Assembly (NCBI RefSeq): GCF_049546785.1
Contig: NZ_JBMWAN010000004.1
Coordinates: 186,001-250,000, forward strand
DNA length: 64,000 nt
Reading direction: 5' to 3'
Source of the DNA: Nitrospira_D sp035465795
GTDB lineage: Bacteria; Nitrospirota; Nitrospiria; Nitrospirales; Nitrospiraceae
Position numbers and translations under genes: made by a program. Shown here piece by piece: positions 8,542 through 17,907 of the stretch (position 1 is its first letter; each line of letters starts with the position of its first letter). The notes under the pieces were generated by a model. The model worked only from the letters and a program-made list of their open reading frames with translations. It was not told the origin of the DNA and did no database searches.

Positions 8542-9017
8542 AGGCAGGCTCCTGCCCATTGGCTGGCGGGCATCAACGTCAGGTCCGCGGTGGCGGCATG
8601 GCTATCGGCCCTGAGATAGGCCTCGGATCGTGGATTCGTATCAAGAATCCTGGCACGCAGTTCGACAAAGATCGGATGGAACTCTGACGGTCGCCTGGCC
8701 ATCAGGCATTCCAACGCTCTAAACCGCTCCCCTACATGGATGACGGATCTCCCGGCATCGGCGGCATCGAGAATCGATGCCTGCGCGGCCCTTGCATACT
8801 GCCGCAAGGCCCTATTCGTCTCTGCATCCGACGACAGCGGATACGTCGCATCGATGTAGGCCTCAATGTCGTCGCGAACTCCGTCATTGTTGGCATCCGC
8901 CCCCGCCAACGACGGCGTGGAGACAGCCGGCGCCGATCCGGATTCATCACCGCAAGCCGCGAGCAATGCGAGCAGCGCGGCCAGACCGATGTTCTTCAGT
9001 GACGATGCGGTCTCCAT
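8538..9017 (-). CDS. Small lipoprotein with a calcium-loop motif
   Basis: 159 residues. The N-terminus ends in the lipobox LLAAC, so it should be a lipoprotein. Soon after comes DANNDGVRDDIE, the D-x-N-x-D-G-x-x-D-D-I-E loop typical of calcium-binding EF-hand-like or thrombospondin type 3 segments. The rest is helical with two cysteines. The stop overlaps the start of the hydrolase-like gene, so this is the first gene of a two-gene unit and the products may work together at the outer membrane. No named family is recognised. Confidence 0.6.
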   Translation of the reverse strand: METASSLKNIGLAALLALLAACGDESGSAPAVSTPSLAGADANNDGVRDDIEAYIDATYPLSSDAETNRALRQYARAAQASILDAADAGRSVIHVGERFRALECLMARRPSEFHPIFVELRARILDTNPRSEAYLRADSHAATADLTLMPASQWAGACL

Positions 9018-9150
9018 CCACGAGCCTCATCACAGAATGTGCACATGGCTTATCGGCAATCTATCCCGCAAAACCGGCGATAGCAACCCCTGCTCATCGA
9101 CCGGTGCGCCTGAGCCCCCGGACCGTTAAGGACTATGGACCATCGAGAGA

Positions 9151-11556
9151 CTACTGCTTCTGCCTGGCCTTCGCCAAGGCCAGCGCCATCGCGCTGATCG
9201 GCTGCGGCGCTCGCGCCGGTGCCTGGCCGGATGCGGACGGTCCACGGCCGCGCTGATCGCGGGTTCCACCGGAGGCAGCGTCGCTCCCCGACTGGCCGGG
9301 ACGGCTGGCCGCATCCTCGAGCCGCATGGTCAACGCGATGCGCTGGCGCTTCAGATCAACGTCAATGACCTTCACCTTGACGACCTGACCGGGCTTGACC
9401 ACTTCGTGCGGATCTTTGACAAATTTATTGGCCAGCGCCGAGACATGCACGAGCCCGTCCTGGTGCACGCCGATATCGACAAACGCGCCGAACGCCGCGA
9501 CATTCGTCACCACTCCCTCCAACACCATGCCGGGCTGCAAATCACCCACGGATTCCACGCCCTCCCGGAACGTAGCCGTCTTGAATTCCGGACGAGGATC
9601 GCGGCCCGGCTTTTCCAACTCGGTGAGAATGTCGCGCACCGTGGGCACGCCGAATTTGTCATCGGTAAAGTCGGTCGGCGACAACCCTTTCAGGACGGCG
9701 GGCTGGCGCATGACCTCGGCAATCCCCGTCCCCAGCCGCGTCAGAATGCGTTCGACCACCGGATAGGCCTCCGGGTGAACGGCGGAACGATCCAGCGGAT
9801 TGTCTCCATCCGGGATGCGCAGAAAACCGGCCGCCTGCTCGAAGGTCTTCTCGCCGAGACGCGGCACCTTGCGGATCGTCGTCCGGTTCGGAAAGGGACC
9901 GTTGGCATCCCGATAATCGACGATGTTCTTGGCCAGCGCCTTGTTCAGCCCCGACACCCGCTCCAGCAAAGGAATAGAGGCCGTATTGACGTTGACGCCA
10001 ACCGCGTTCACGCAATCTTCGACCGTGGCATCGAGCGACCGCGCCAACGCCCGCTGATTGACGTCATGCTGATATTGGCCGACCCCGATCGCCTTCGGCT
10101 CGATCTTGACCAGCTCGGCCAGCGGATCCTGCAAGCGCCGGGCGATGGATACGGCACCGCGCAAGCTCACATCCAACTCGGGAAATTCCGCCGCGGCAAA
10201 GGCCGAGGCCGAATAGACCGACGCCCCCGCCTCGCTCACCACAATTTTGGCCACCTGTTGCTCCGGCTTGTGAGTCGCGACCAGTTTGATCACCTCGATT
10301 GCCAGCTTGTCGGTCTCCCGGCTCGCCGTCCCGTTCCCGATCGAGATCAATTCCACGCCATGCTGAATCACGAGACGCACGAGCGTCTCCAGCGATCCCT
10401 GCCAGTCGTTGCGCGGCTGGTGCGGATAAATCGTTGCCGTCTCCAGCAACTTGCCCGTCGCATCGACCACCGCGACTTTGCAGCCGGTGCGAATGCCTGG
10501 ATCCAGCCCGAGCACGGCCTTGGGACCGGCCGGCGCCGCCAGCAGCAGCTCATGGAGATTACGGGCGAAAATCTTGATCGCCTCGGCTTCCGCCGCTTCG
10601 CGCAACTGCACCAGCAATTCCACGCTGAGCTGCAGATGGATCTTCATCCGCCAGGTCCAGTCGCACACGCCGGCCAGCCACTTGTCGGCGGGGCGGCCGC
10701 GATCTGCGATCCCGGCATGAGCCGCGATCATGGACACACAGGGATGCGGGACGACCTGGTCGAGCGCCTCTCCCAAGCCCAGCTCCAGTTTCAACACCCC
10801 GAGCGAGCGGCCCCGGAAGAGGGCCAGCGCCCGATGAGAGGGAATGGTCTTGATGGACTCCGAATAGGCGTAGTAATCGCGGAACTTTTCCTCTTCGGCC
10901 ATCTCCTTGTCTTTCATCACCGTCGAGGTCAGGACGCCCTGCTCCCACAGGCGCGTCCGCAGCGCGGCCAGCAGATCGGCCGTTTCGGCAAACCGCTCCA
11001 TCAGAATGTCGCGCGCCCCCTCGAGCGCGGTCTTGGCATCGGGCACGTTGATCGCCTCGACACCCTCGGCGGCAGGCACCACGCGGATGTATTTGAGCGC
11101 CTCTTCATCAGGGTTGAGCGTCGGATCGGCCAACAGGCCATCGGCCAAGGGCTCCAGTCCGGCCTCGCGCGCAATCTGCGCCCGCGTGCGGCGTTTGGGC
11201 TTGAAGGGCAGATAGAGATCTTCCACGGCCTGTTTGGTCGTGGCTGCTTCGATGCTCGCGCGCAGGACGTCGGTCAGTTTCCCCTGTTCCTCGATTGACG
11301 CCAGAATCGCGGCACGCCGCACTTCCAGTTCGCGCAGATAGAGCAGCCGTTCTTCCAGCGTGCGCAACTGGGTGTCGTCCAAATTCCCGGTCGCTTCCTT
11401 ACGATAGCGGGCGATGAACGGAACGGTCGACCCTTCGTCGAGCAGGGCCACCGCCGCTGCGACCTGATGGGGGCCGACGCCGAGTTCCTTGGCGATGAGG
11501 GGACCGATCTTGAGCTGAGCCGCGTCTGGGAGGGGCTGAGTCGTTGGAGCTGTCAT
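9151..11556 (-). CDS. tex: Tex-family RNA-binding transcription accessory protein
   Basis: 801 residues, the normal length. The order matches Tex: N-terminal helical domain (YRKEATGNLDDTQLRTLEER), YqgF-like RNase H fold (VLGLDPGIRTGCKVAVVD), helix-hairpin-helix region (ASIPLLERVSGLNKALAKNI) and a C-terminal S1 domain (GMVLEGVVTNVAAFGAFVDI, HQDGLVHVS). A short alanine/glycine-rich tail follows. Tex proteins bind nucleic acid and act in transcription and RNA turnover in the cytoplasm. It is divergent from the J-domain gene across a 308-base gap. Family assignment is secure. Confidence 0.97.
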   Translation of the reverse strand: MTAPTTQPLPDAAQLKIGPLIAKELGVGPHQVAAAVALLDEGSTVPFIARYRKEATGNLDDTQLRTLEERLLYLRELEVRRAAILASIEEQGKLTDVLRASIEAATTKQAVEDLYLPFKPKRRTRAQIAREAGLEPLADGLLADPTLNPDEEALKYIRVVPAAEGVEAINVPDAKTALEGARDILMERFAETADLLAALRTRLWEQGVLTSTVMKDKEMAEEEKFRDYYAYSESIKTIPSHRALALFRGRSLGVLKLELGLGEALDQVVPHPCVSMIAAHAGIADRGRPADKWLAGVCDWTWRMKIHLQLSVELLVQLREAAEAEAIKIFARNLHELLLAAPAGPKAVLGLDPGIRTGCKVAVVDATGKLLETATIYPHQPRNDWQGSLETLVRLVIQHGVELISIGNGTASRETDKLAIEVIKLVATHKPEQQVAKIVVSEAGASVYSASAFAAAEFPELDVSLRGAVSIARRLQDPLAELVKIEPKAIGVGQYQHDVNQRALARSLDATVEDCVNAVGVNVNTASIPLLERVSGLNKALAKNIVDYRDANGPFPNRTTIRKVPRLGEKTFEQAAGFLRIPDGDNPLDRSAVHPEAYPVVERILTRLGTGIAEVMRQPAVLKGLSPTDFTDDKFGVPTVRDILTELEKPGRDPRPEFKTATFREGVESVGDLQPGMVLEGVVTNVAAFGAFVDIGVHQDGLVHVSALANKFVKDPHEVVKPGQVVKVKVIDVDLKRQRIALTMRLEDAASRPGQSGSDAASGGTRDQRGRGPSASGQAPARAPQPISAMALALAKARQKQ

Positions 11557-11864
11557 CTGTATCGGTAACCGATCTTTCCGAAAGCGCGGCCGGTCCGCGC
11601 TCTCTGATAATAGGATGAACTAGGATGAACAATGATGATTTGCGGGATTCAATTAATTGGGCTATGACCGCTTGCGAGACCAGTCCTGCAGACTCCTGAA
11701 CAATTCGCGGCTGGGAATCTACCAGAAGCCCCCCGCGACTTCCAGCACGAAGGCAGAACACATCCGTCACCCTCAACTCAGCGAATCCGTCCTTTCACCC
11801 TGGCACTCCTCCGGCGAGTCCGTTACACTCCACCAGGACGCATGCGACCTTGGAGCCTCGTACA
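11557..11864. other. Divergent intergenic region with a tandem 10-mer
   Basis: This gap between tex and the J-domain gene should hold both promoters. TAGGATGAAC is repeated directly at 11611-11620 and 11621-11630, close to the tex start, and could be an operator. I see no strong -35/-10 pair and no credible gene here. Confidence 0.4.
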
Positions 11865-12734
11865 GTGACCTATTACCAGGTGCTTGAGTTAACGCCGTTG
11901 GCCAGCGCGACAGAGATCAAAAAGGCCTGGCACGAACAGCTGCAGGTGTGGCATCCGGACCGGTTCACCCACGCCCCCGCGCTGCACCGGAAAGCCGAAG
12001 CCCGCACGCAACTCATTAACCAGGCCTATCAGACCCTGAGCGATCCGGTCTTGCGCCAACGCTATGACGCCAATACGCAACCCGCTTCCGCTCGCCCGCG
12101 CCCCGGCGCCTCTCCGGCACAGCCCCCTCCCCAGCCCTCGCCGGCGCGCCCGCAGCCGGCCCCTCACAGAGGAGCCCGGCAGGAACCGCGAGGCCCCCAG
12201 TTGCCGGTGACGCTCTTCCGCGAGGGACAACCGAAGATCCCGGTGCCGGCCATTCACATCCTCGTCGACAGCCGTCAACAGATGCCCTATGAGTTTCGTG
12301 GATTGATTCGAATCGCCGGCACGATGTCGCAGAGGCTTGTGGCCGGTGATTACGTGATTGCCGAAGCGCCGGAACTGTTCTGCGTCATCCGGAAGCGCGT
12401 GGAGGAATTCAACACCATCTTCTCAAACCCCTCCGACAACCGGCTGCCCTTTCTGCGTGAACTCGAACCGCTGCTCGCCGTGCCGCACCGGTTCCTGGTC
12501 ATCGAAGGGGCCATCCAGGCGCGTCTCGCCAGCGGACGGCTCGGCCAGTACCACAAGAACGGCTTGATGGATTTCCTGGACGCCATCACGGGGCGGTTCG
12601 GCGTTCACATCATCTATACGGACAGCCGGGAAGAAGCAGAAGAGCGCATCGCCAACCTCGCCGCCATCCACTATGCCTACTACTTTGCGGAACGACAGGG
12701 ACTGGGCCACTACCTGAAAGAGGACGACCTGTAG
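11865..12734 (+). CDS. J-domain protein fused to an ERCC4-type nuclease-like domain
   Basis: 289 residues. A GTG start at 11865 fits best: GGAG lies ten bases upstream and the J-domain begins at once (TYYQVLELTP). HPD, the DnaK-stimulating triad, is at residues 30-32, followed by LINQAYQTLSDPVLRQRYD. A proline/alanine-rich linker (about 70-115) leads to an ERCC4-nuclease-like domain: ILVDSRQQMPY near 132, VAGDYVIAE, then CVIRKRVEEF at about 173. The canonical active site has GDY...ERK; here E is replaced by I, so nuclease activity is uncertain. The pairing of chaperone-recruiting and nuclease-like domains is unusual. Confidence 0.75.
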   Translation: MTYYQVLELTPLASATEIKKAWHEQLQVWHPDRFTHAPALHRKAEARTQLINQAYQTLSDPVLRQRYDANTQPASARPRPGASPAQPPPQPSPARPQPAPHRGARQEPRGPQLPVTLFREGQPKIPVPAIHILVDSRQQMPYEFRGLIRIAGTMSQRLVAGDYVIAEAPELFCVIRKRVEEFNTIFSNPSDNRLPFLRELEPLLAVPHRFLVIEGAIQARLASGRLGQYHKNGLMDFLDAITGRFGVHIIYTDSREEAEERIANLAAIHYAYYFAERQGLGHYLKEDDL

Positions 12735-12811
12735 CAGGGCTCATAGATCTGGCGGGGCCAAGGAGCTGATGGCTGATAGCCGATGACCGTCAGGATGCTC
12801 CTCTTCACGCC

Positions 12812-13276
12812 TCACCGGCAGGGCCCGAACCCGACCTGCCGGAGCGCCTCATAGAGCACCACCGCTACGGTGTTGGAGAGATTCAGGCTCCGGCTCTCGG
12901 GTTTCATCGGCAACCGAATACACTGCTCCCTGGCGACCGATGCTAAAATGTCCGGCGGCAAGCCACGACTTTCCGGACCGAAGACAAAGGCATCACCCTC
13001 GGCATAGCGAGCCGAATCATACCGCTGGGTCCCCTTGGTGGAAACCGCGAAGAGGCGGCGGTCTTTGAAACGCTCCGCACAGTCGGCCCAGCTCTCATAG
13101 ACCGCGAGGGTCGCGAATTCGTGGTAATCCAATCCGGCCCGCCGCATCTGCCGATCCTCCAGATCAAACCCCAGCGGCTTGACCAGATGCAGGCGCGCCC
13201 CCGTATTCGCACAGAGACGGATGATGTTGCCGGTGTTCGGAGGAATTTCGGGCTGGTAGAGAATGACGTCGAACAT
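12812..13276 (-). CDS. trmL: tRNA (cytidine(34)-2'-O)-methyltransferase, TrmL/SPOUT
   Basis: 154 residues, the usual size of TrmL. It begins MFDVILYQPEIPPNTGNIIR, the family signature, followed by CANTGARLHLVKPLGFDLED. The SPOUT knot residues appear near the C-terminus: FVFGPESRGLP, IRLPMKPESRSLNLSNTVAV. TrmL methylates the wobble ribose of tRNA-Leu isoacceptors using S-adenosylmethionine. It converges with the J-domain gene and stands alone. Confidence 0.95.
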   Translation of the reverse strand: MFDVILYQPEIPPNTGNIIRLCANTGARLHLVKPLGFDLEDRQMRRAGLDYHEFATLAVYESWADCAERFKDRRLFAVSTKGTQRYDSARYAEGDAFVFGPESRGLPPDILASVAREQCIRLPMKPESRSLNLSNTVAVVLYEALRQVGFGPCR

Positions 13277-13333
13277 GGGGGGCGGAGTCTAGCACGACCG
13301 CACCGGCTTTCACGATCCCGGCCTCGCTCCCCC

Positions 13334-13362
13334 TTGTCTTTTTTCCTCCTCTCCCCTATAGA
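13334..13362 (+). promoter_or_regulatory. Probable sigma-70-type promoter for the PII-like gene
   Basis: TTGTCT (13334-13339) and TATAGA (13357-13362) are 17 bases apart, about 74 bases before the ATG at 13436. The match is moderate. Confidence 0.45.
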
Positions 13363-13435
13363 TTGGCGGGGCTACAGGCTCAACAACGGTCCATACCCAC
13401 GACCGCACACACAGGGCTCCAGAGGAGTGTCTGCT

Positions 13436-13741
13436 ATGAAAATGCTGATGATCGTGTTTCGGGAATCGATCGTTCAACACATCCATGCGCTGCTGAAAGA
13501 ATACGATGTCACGTCTTTTAGCGAGATTCATAATGTCGAAGGGCAGGGGGAGACCGGACCAGCCGTGAAAGCGTTCTTCTCACCGGGCGCCAACTGCATG
13601 ATCCTCGCCGCAGTGCCGGAACCGGCAGCCGCCCGCCTCATCGAAGGATTCACGCGCTTCAGGGAGGAACATGGACTGCTCGTGCATGGCAACACCTTCC
13701 CGCTGCATGTCTTTGCCCTTCCCTGCGAGAAAGTCGTCTAG
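13436..13741 (+). CDS. Small PII-like (ferredoxin-fold) protein
   Basis: 101 residues; the start has AGAGGAG eleven bases upstream. The sequence MKMLMIVFRESIVQHIHALL, then GPAVKAFFSPGANCMILAAV and a final LHVFALPCEKVV has the alternating strand/helix pattern of PII-like signalling and CutA-like folds. It lacks the T-loop sequence and nucleotide residues of classical GlnB. A trimeric sensor role is possible, but the ligand is unknown. It lies just upstream of the sigma-54 activator gene (103-base gap) but has its own promoter-like sequence. Confidence 0.55.
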   Translation: MKMLMIVFRESIVQHIHALLKEYDVTSFSEIHNVEGQGETGPAVKAFFSPGANCMILAAVPEPAAARLIEGFTRFREEHGLLVHGNTFPLHVFALPCEKVV

Positions 13742-13843
13742 CGAGAGCAACCGCACCCCTATATCCGCCCGTCGCTTCCTCCCGGATGAGGAGGAAAGCC
13801 GGCGGGCAGATTCCCCCGTCCAGCCAGCATCACGGGCCGCGCG

Positions 13844-15844
13844 ATGACCTCCCCTCTTGAATCTTCATCTCCTCCCGCTCCATACTTTCCGGCCATGACC
13901 ACGCCGCCCGGCAATAGCTCCGAGCCGCTCCAGGACCTGGAGACGGACTCAGCCCTGCGCGCCATCCTTGAAGGCACCGCGACGGAAACCGGCCAACAGT
14001 TTTTTGCCTCACTGGTGAAAAATCTTGCCAAGGCGCTCCGCACACACGGAGCCTGGGTGACGGAATATTTCCCGGAGAAGCGCCGTCTCCGCGCCCTGGC
14101 CTTTTGGATGGACGGTCAATGGCTGCAGGATTATGAGGTCGATATCGCCGGATCGCCCTGCGAGGAGGTCATCGACAAACAACGGCTCGTCCATTTCCCC
14201 GATCGATTGTTAGAGATCTATCCGAATGAACCGGACGTGATGGCCATCGGCGCCGTGAGTTATATGGGCGTGCCGCTGCAGGACACGGACGGCACCATCC
14301 TCGGACACCTGGCCGTGATCGATCGGCGCCCCCTGCCGGAAGAGCCCCGCGTCCATGCGATCTTCAAGATTTTTGCCGCCCGGGCAGCCGCGGAGTTGCA
14401 GCGCCTGCGGGCGGAAGCGGAGGTCCGTGAACGGGAGGAAAAAGTCGGGCGGCTCCTCAGCAGCGCGATGGACGCAATCATCGAGCTGGACGAGCGGCTC
14501 TGTGTCAACCGCCTCAACCCTGCGACAGAGAAAGTCTTTCGCTGCCGGGGCACATCGATGGTGGGGCAGGATTTCCGCCGGTTCGTCAGCGAAGAGGACG
14601 GCACCCGGCTCGCCGGACTGATCAACGAACTGGATGCCCGTCCGGAAGGCGAGCGCTCGCGCTGGATTCCAGGCGGGTTGACCGCCCGATGCCCCGAAGG
14701 TCAGTCGTTTCCGGCCGAGGCGACCATCTCCCGATTTGAGCTGCACCGGAGGAAATTCACCACGTTGATCCTCCGGAACGTCAACGATCGGGTGCAGGCA
14801 GAGCAGAAAATCCAGTCGCTCACCGCTGAAACCGAACTGCTGCGGGAAAGGCTGCAGGCGCTGCATGACGACAATAGGCTGCTCGGCGAAAGCCCCGCGC
14901 TGCGGCAGGTCTTGCGTGACATCGCCCAGGTGGCGGAAACGGACGCGACGGTGCTCATCCTGGGCGAAACCGGCACCGGCAAGGAACTGGTGGCGCGGGC
15001 GATCCATGCGGCCGGCAAACGGCGGGAACGCTCGCTGATCACCGTGAATTGCGCGGCGATCCCCGCCACGCTGATCGAGAGCGAATTGTTCGGACATGAA
15101 GCGGGGGCCTTTACCGGCGCGACCAAGAAACGCGAGGGCCGCTTCGCCCTGGCCGACAAGAGCACGATTTTTCTGGACGAAATCGGCGAACTCCCGCTCG
15201 ACTTGCAGTCCAAGCTGCTTCGCGTGCTGCAGGAGGGCGAGTTTGACCCGGTCGGCAGCCAGCACACAAAAAAGGTCAACGTCCGCGTGCTGGCGGCGAC
15301 GAATCGCGATCTCCAGCAGTCCGTCCGCGAGGGGAGATTCCGCGAGGATCTCTACTACCGGCTGAATGTGTTTCCGCTCCGGCTGCCGCCTCTGCGCGAA
15401 CGCGGCGAGGACGTGGTGCGTCTGGCCTCCGCCTTCGCCCAGCGGTTCGCCGCCAAGATGGGGCGCCCCATCGCTCCGCTCACGGCCGACTGCGCGCGCC
15501 GGCTCAAGGGCTACAGCTGGCCGGGCAACGTGCGGGAGTTGCAGAACGTGATCGAGCGGGCCGTGATCACAGCCACCGACGGGAGGCTGAATCTGGATCG
15601 GGCCCTGCCGGAAGCATCCTCCACCGGCACCTCCTCTGTTGAGACGACCCTCGATCCGCCAGACCGGATCCGGACTGCGAAGGAACTGGAAGAACTGGAA
15701 CGCACAAACATCCTGCGCGCGCTCGACGCGGCGAACTGGAAAGTCTCCGGCGACAACGGCGCGGCGAACCTCCTCGGAATCAATGCCTCCACCCTCTCTT
15801 CACGCATGAAAGCCCTGAAGATTCAGAAACCCGACTCACGTTGA
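13844..15844 (+). CDS. Sigma-54-dependent transcriptional activator (GAF-PAS-AAA+-Fis)
   Basis: 666 residues. Residues about 30-195 look like a GAF sensor domain (GVPLQDTDGTILGHLAVIDRR), about 205-325 a PAS domain, then a short coiled coil. The AAA+ domain has Walker A GETGTGKE at about 374, the sigma-54 contact motif GAFTGA at about 421, Walker B IFLDEIGELP and the R-finger region. A Fis-type HTH closes the protein (AANLLGINASTLSSRMKAL). There is no receiver domain, so control is likely by a small ligand or redox signal at GAF/PAS. Two matching sigma-54 promoters with shared enhancer sites lie at 15860-15998 and 18500-18637; this protein is the obvious candidate to bind them. Confidence 0.93.
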   Translation: MTSPLESSSPPAPYFPAMTTPPGNSSEPLQDLETDSALRAILEGTATETGQQFFASLVKNLAKALRTHGAWVTEYFPEKRRLRALAFWMDGQWLQDYEVDIAGSPCEEVIDKQRLVHFPDRLLEIYPNEPDVMAIGAVSYMGVPLQDTDGTILGHLAVIDRRPLPEEPRVHAIFKIFAARAAAELQRLRAEAEVREREEKVGRLLSSAMDAIIELDERLCVNRLNPATEKVFRCRGTSMVGQDFRRFVSEEDGTRLAGLINELDARPEGERSRWIPGGLTARCPEGQSFPAEATISRFELHRRKFTTLILRNVNDRVQAEQKIQSLTAETELLRERLQALHDDNRLLGESPALRQVLRDIAQVAETDATVLILGETGTGKELVARAIHAAGKRRERSLITVNCAAIPATLIESELFGHEAGAFTGATKKREGRFALADKSTIFLDEIGELPLDLQSKLLRVLQEGEFDPVGSQHTKKVNVRVLAATNRDLQQSVREGRFREDLYYRLNVFPLRLPPLRERGEDVVRLASAFAQRFAAKMGRPIAPLTADCARRLKGYSWPGNVRELQNVIERAVITATDGRLNLDRALPEASSTGTSSVETTLDPPDRIRTAKELEELERTNILRALDAANWKVSGDNGAANLLGINASTLSSRMKALKIQKPDSR

Positions 15845-15859
15845 CCCTGTTCCATCGCC

Positions 15860-15914
15860 TCACGAGATGTCACGAATCTTCTTGCGAGATCTCACGACGC
15901 GCAGAATGTCATGA
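15860..15914 (+). promoter_or_regulatory. Enhancer-like array of three 16-bp sites (promoter 1)
   Basis: Three related sites: TCACGAGATGTCACGA at 15860-15875, TTGCGAGATCTCACGA at 15882-15897 and GCGCAGAATGTCATGA at 15899-15914. The starts are 22 and 17 bases apart, exactly as in the array at 18500-18554. They lie about 85-125 bases upstream of the -24 element, the normal place for activator binding at sigma-54 promoters. The neighbouring activator is the likely binder. Confidence 0.75.
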
Positions 15915-15980
15915 CCCGCTCTGTTCCTCCCCATTCCCGTAACTCGCTGAAACTTGGCAACTTCGTTCGACTCCGTCGGA

Positions 15981-15998
15981 CTGGCATCGATGCTGCTA
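15981..15998 (+). promoter_or_regulatory. Sigma-54 promoter (-24/-12) for the TPR gene
   Basis: CTGGCATCGATGCTGCTA carries GG at 15983-15984 and GC at 15995-15996 with the required 10 bases between. The same 18 bases, save none, recur at 18620-18637. Transcription should start near 16008, about 205 bases before the TPR gene. Confidence 0.85.
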
Positions 15999-16212
15999 TA
16001 GCTCTCTGCAGCGAGTTATGCACAATTTACAAAAACCCGGGAACAGCGCGATGATAAAAATTGACGCTCCTGGCCCGTAGTCTCGGGCCCTGGAAGTCAT
16101 CACTGGAGTCGAGACAGCTCGGATGAGCGTAAAGGGCCGGACGATCGGGCAGAATCCAGCCTGCGGCCTTTTTGATTTGGCAGGCACCCGACGTGGCGAG
16201 AAAGGAGTCCGC

Positions 16213-17907
16213 ATGATGCCGCACCAACGACAGAACAACCGTCACCGCAGTCGAGTATCGACATGGCTTGGGATTGGCCTGGCTTCTGGGGTCTGCCTCA
16301 CGGCATGGACGGCGTCTGCCGATCTATCTTCGTCTCAGCCCGCGAAGGGGACGGATCCGGTGCCGTTATTCTCGAATCTCGGCACGCTCCATCATCCCGT
16401 TACGATCTCGTCCGCCCTTGCCCAGCAATATTTCGACCAGGGCCTGCGGTTGGTGTTTGCCTTCAATCACGAAGAAGCCATCAATTCATTCCGGGAAGCC
16501 GCGCGGCTGGATCCCCGGGCTGCGATGCCCCATTGGGGAATCGCCCTGGCGCTGGGACCGAATATCAACCTGCCCATGGATCGGCCCCAAGAGAAACAGG
16601 CGTTCGAGGCCATACAGACGGCTTTGAAACTGGCGGGACGCGCGACCCCGCAGGAACGATCGTATATCGAGTCACTCGCTACCCGCTATGCCGGCGAGGA
16701 TGGCGCTGAACGCACACAGCTGGATGAAGCCTACGCCCGGGCCATGAAAGACCTGTGGCAACGAGATCCCGGGGATGCGACAGCCGGCACACTCTACGCC
16801 GAAGCCCTCATGAATCAGCAGCCCTGGGATTACTGGACGCCCGACGGCTGGCCCAAGGGTCGGACCGGCGAGATCCTGGCGGCTCTGGAGCAGGTGTTGG
16901 CGGTCCACCCGGACCATCCCGGCGCCTGTCACTACTATATTCATGCGGTGGAGGCCTCGTCTCGCCCCGAGCGTGCGCTCCCCTGCGCGGAACGGCTGGC
17001 TGGGCTTGCGCCCGGCGCAGGTCATCTGGTCCATATGCCGGCGCACCTGTATCTCCGGCTGGGGCTCTACGAAAAAGCAGCCGAGCACAACCTCCATGCC
17101 GTGTCGGTCGATCATGAGTATCTGGCACAACGCCGACTCTCCGGGATCTACCCTCTCGGCTACTATCCCCACAACCTGCATTTCCTCTGGGCCGCGCTGA
17201 CGCTGGAAGGCCGAAGCCGCGAGGCATTGCAGGCCGCGCGCAATCTCCATCAACTGGCCTCGTGGGAACACGCGCGGAAGGCGCCGGCGCTGGAGGAATT
17301 TACGCCGACGCTGCTTTTTGCTTTCGTCCGCTTCGGGCAATGGACCGACATGCTGGCGCAGCCCAAACCGCCGCAGGAGTTGCTCTATACGACGGCGATC
17401 TGGCACTACGCCCGGGGGGTCGCCCTGGCCGCGACTCACCGGTTCACGGAAGCCCGCCAGGAACACCGGTCGCTCGTGGAGACCGTGCGCCGTCTTCCTG
17501 AAGACCGCACGGTCGGCGTGGTCCCCGCCGTCGAACTGGCCAGAATCGCGGAACGGGTGTTAGCCGGGGAAATTGAGGCGCGCCGGGGCAATCTCGACTC
17601 TGCGGTCGCGGCGCTGATGGAAGCGACCGCGATCGAAGACGCCGTCCGGTATTACGAACCGCCGCTCTGGCATATTCCGGTCCGCCATTCATTGGGCTCC
17701 GTGCTCCTGCAGGCAGGCCGCGCGGCTGAAGCGGAGACGATGTACCGGGAGGATCTTCGGCAACATCCCCGCAATGGCTGGGCGCTGTTCGGGCTGGAGC
17801 AAAGCTTGAAGGCGCAACAGCGCGACGCCGAAGCCGCCGAAATTGACCGGCAACTGATACAGGCCTGGACGCGGGCGGACATCAGGCTTACAGATTCACG
17901 GTTCTGA
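16213..17907 (+). CDS. Exported TPR protein under sigma-54 control
   Basis: 564 residues. The start at 16213 has AAAGGAG five bases before it; a basic N-terminus and hydrophobic segment ending TASADL suggest export. Tetratricopeptide-type repeats run through the rest: AQQYFDQGLRLVFAFNHEEA, then FREAARLDPRAAMPHWGIAL, and later ALLEQVLAVHPDHPGACHYY-like units and a final AAEIDRQLIQAW. Conserved histidines (HPDHPGACHYYIHAVE, HLVHMPAHLYLR) are notable in this protein family. No enzyme domain is seen. It lies 105 bases or more downstream of its promoter and is followed by a long gap, so it is probably transcribed alone. Confidence 0.8.
   Translation: MMPHQRQNNRHRSRVSTWLGIGLASGVCLTAWTASADLSSSQPAKGTDPVPLFSNLGTLHHPVTISSALAQQYFDQGLRLVFAFNHEEAINSFREAARLDPRAAMPHWGIALALGPNINLPMDRPQEKQAFEAIQTALKLAGRATPQERSYIESLATRYAGEDGAERTQLDEAYARAMKDLWQRDPGDATAGTLYAEALMNQQPWDYWTPDGWPKGRTGEILAALEQVLAVHPDHPGACHYYIHAVEASSRPERALPCAERLAGLAPGAGHLVHMPAHLYLRLGLYEKAAEHNLHAVSVDHEYLAQRRLSGIYPLGYYPHNLHFLWAALTLEGRSREALQAARNLHQLASWEHARKAPALEEFTPTLLFAFVRFGQWTDMLAQPKPPQELLYTTAIWHYARGVALAATHRFTEARQEHRSLVETVRRLPEDRTVGVVPAVELARIAERVLAGEIEARRGNLDSAVAALMEATAIEDAVRYYEPPLWHIPVRHSLGSVLLQAGRAAEAETMYREDLRQHPRNGWALFGLEQSLKAQQRDAEAAEIDRQLIQAWTRADIRLTDSRF

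Noticed and set aside
9406..11298. Long plus-strand frame opposite tex
   Set aside because: Antisense of a secure gene; composition is arginine/glycine-rich without any recognisable domain.
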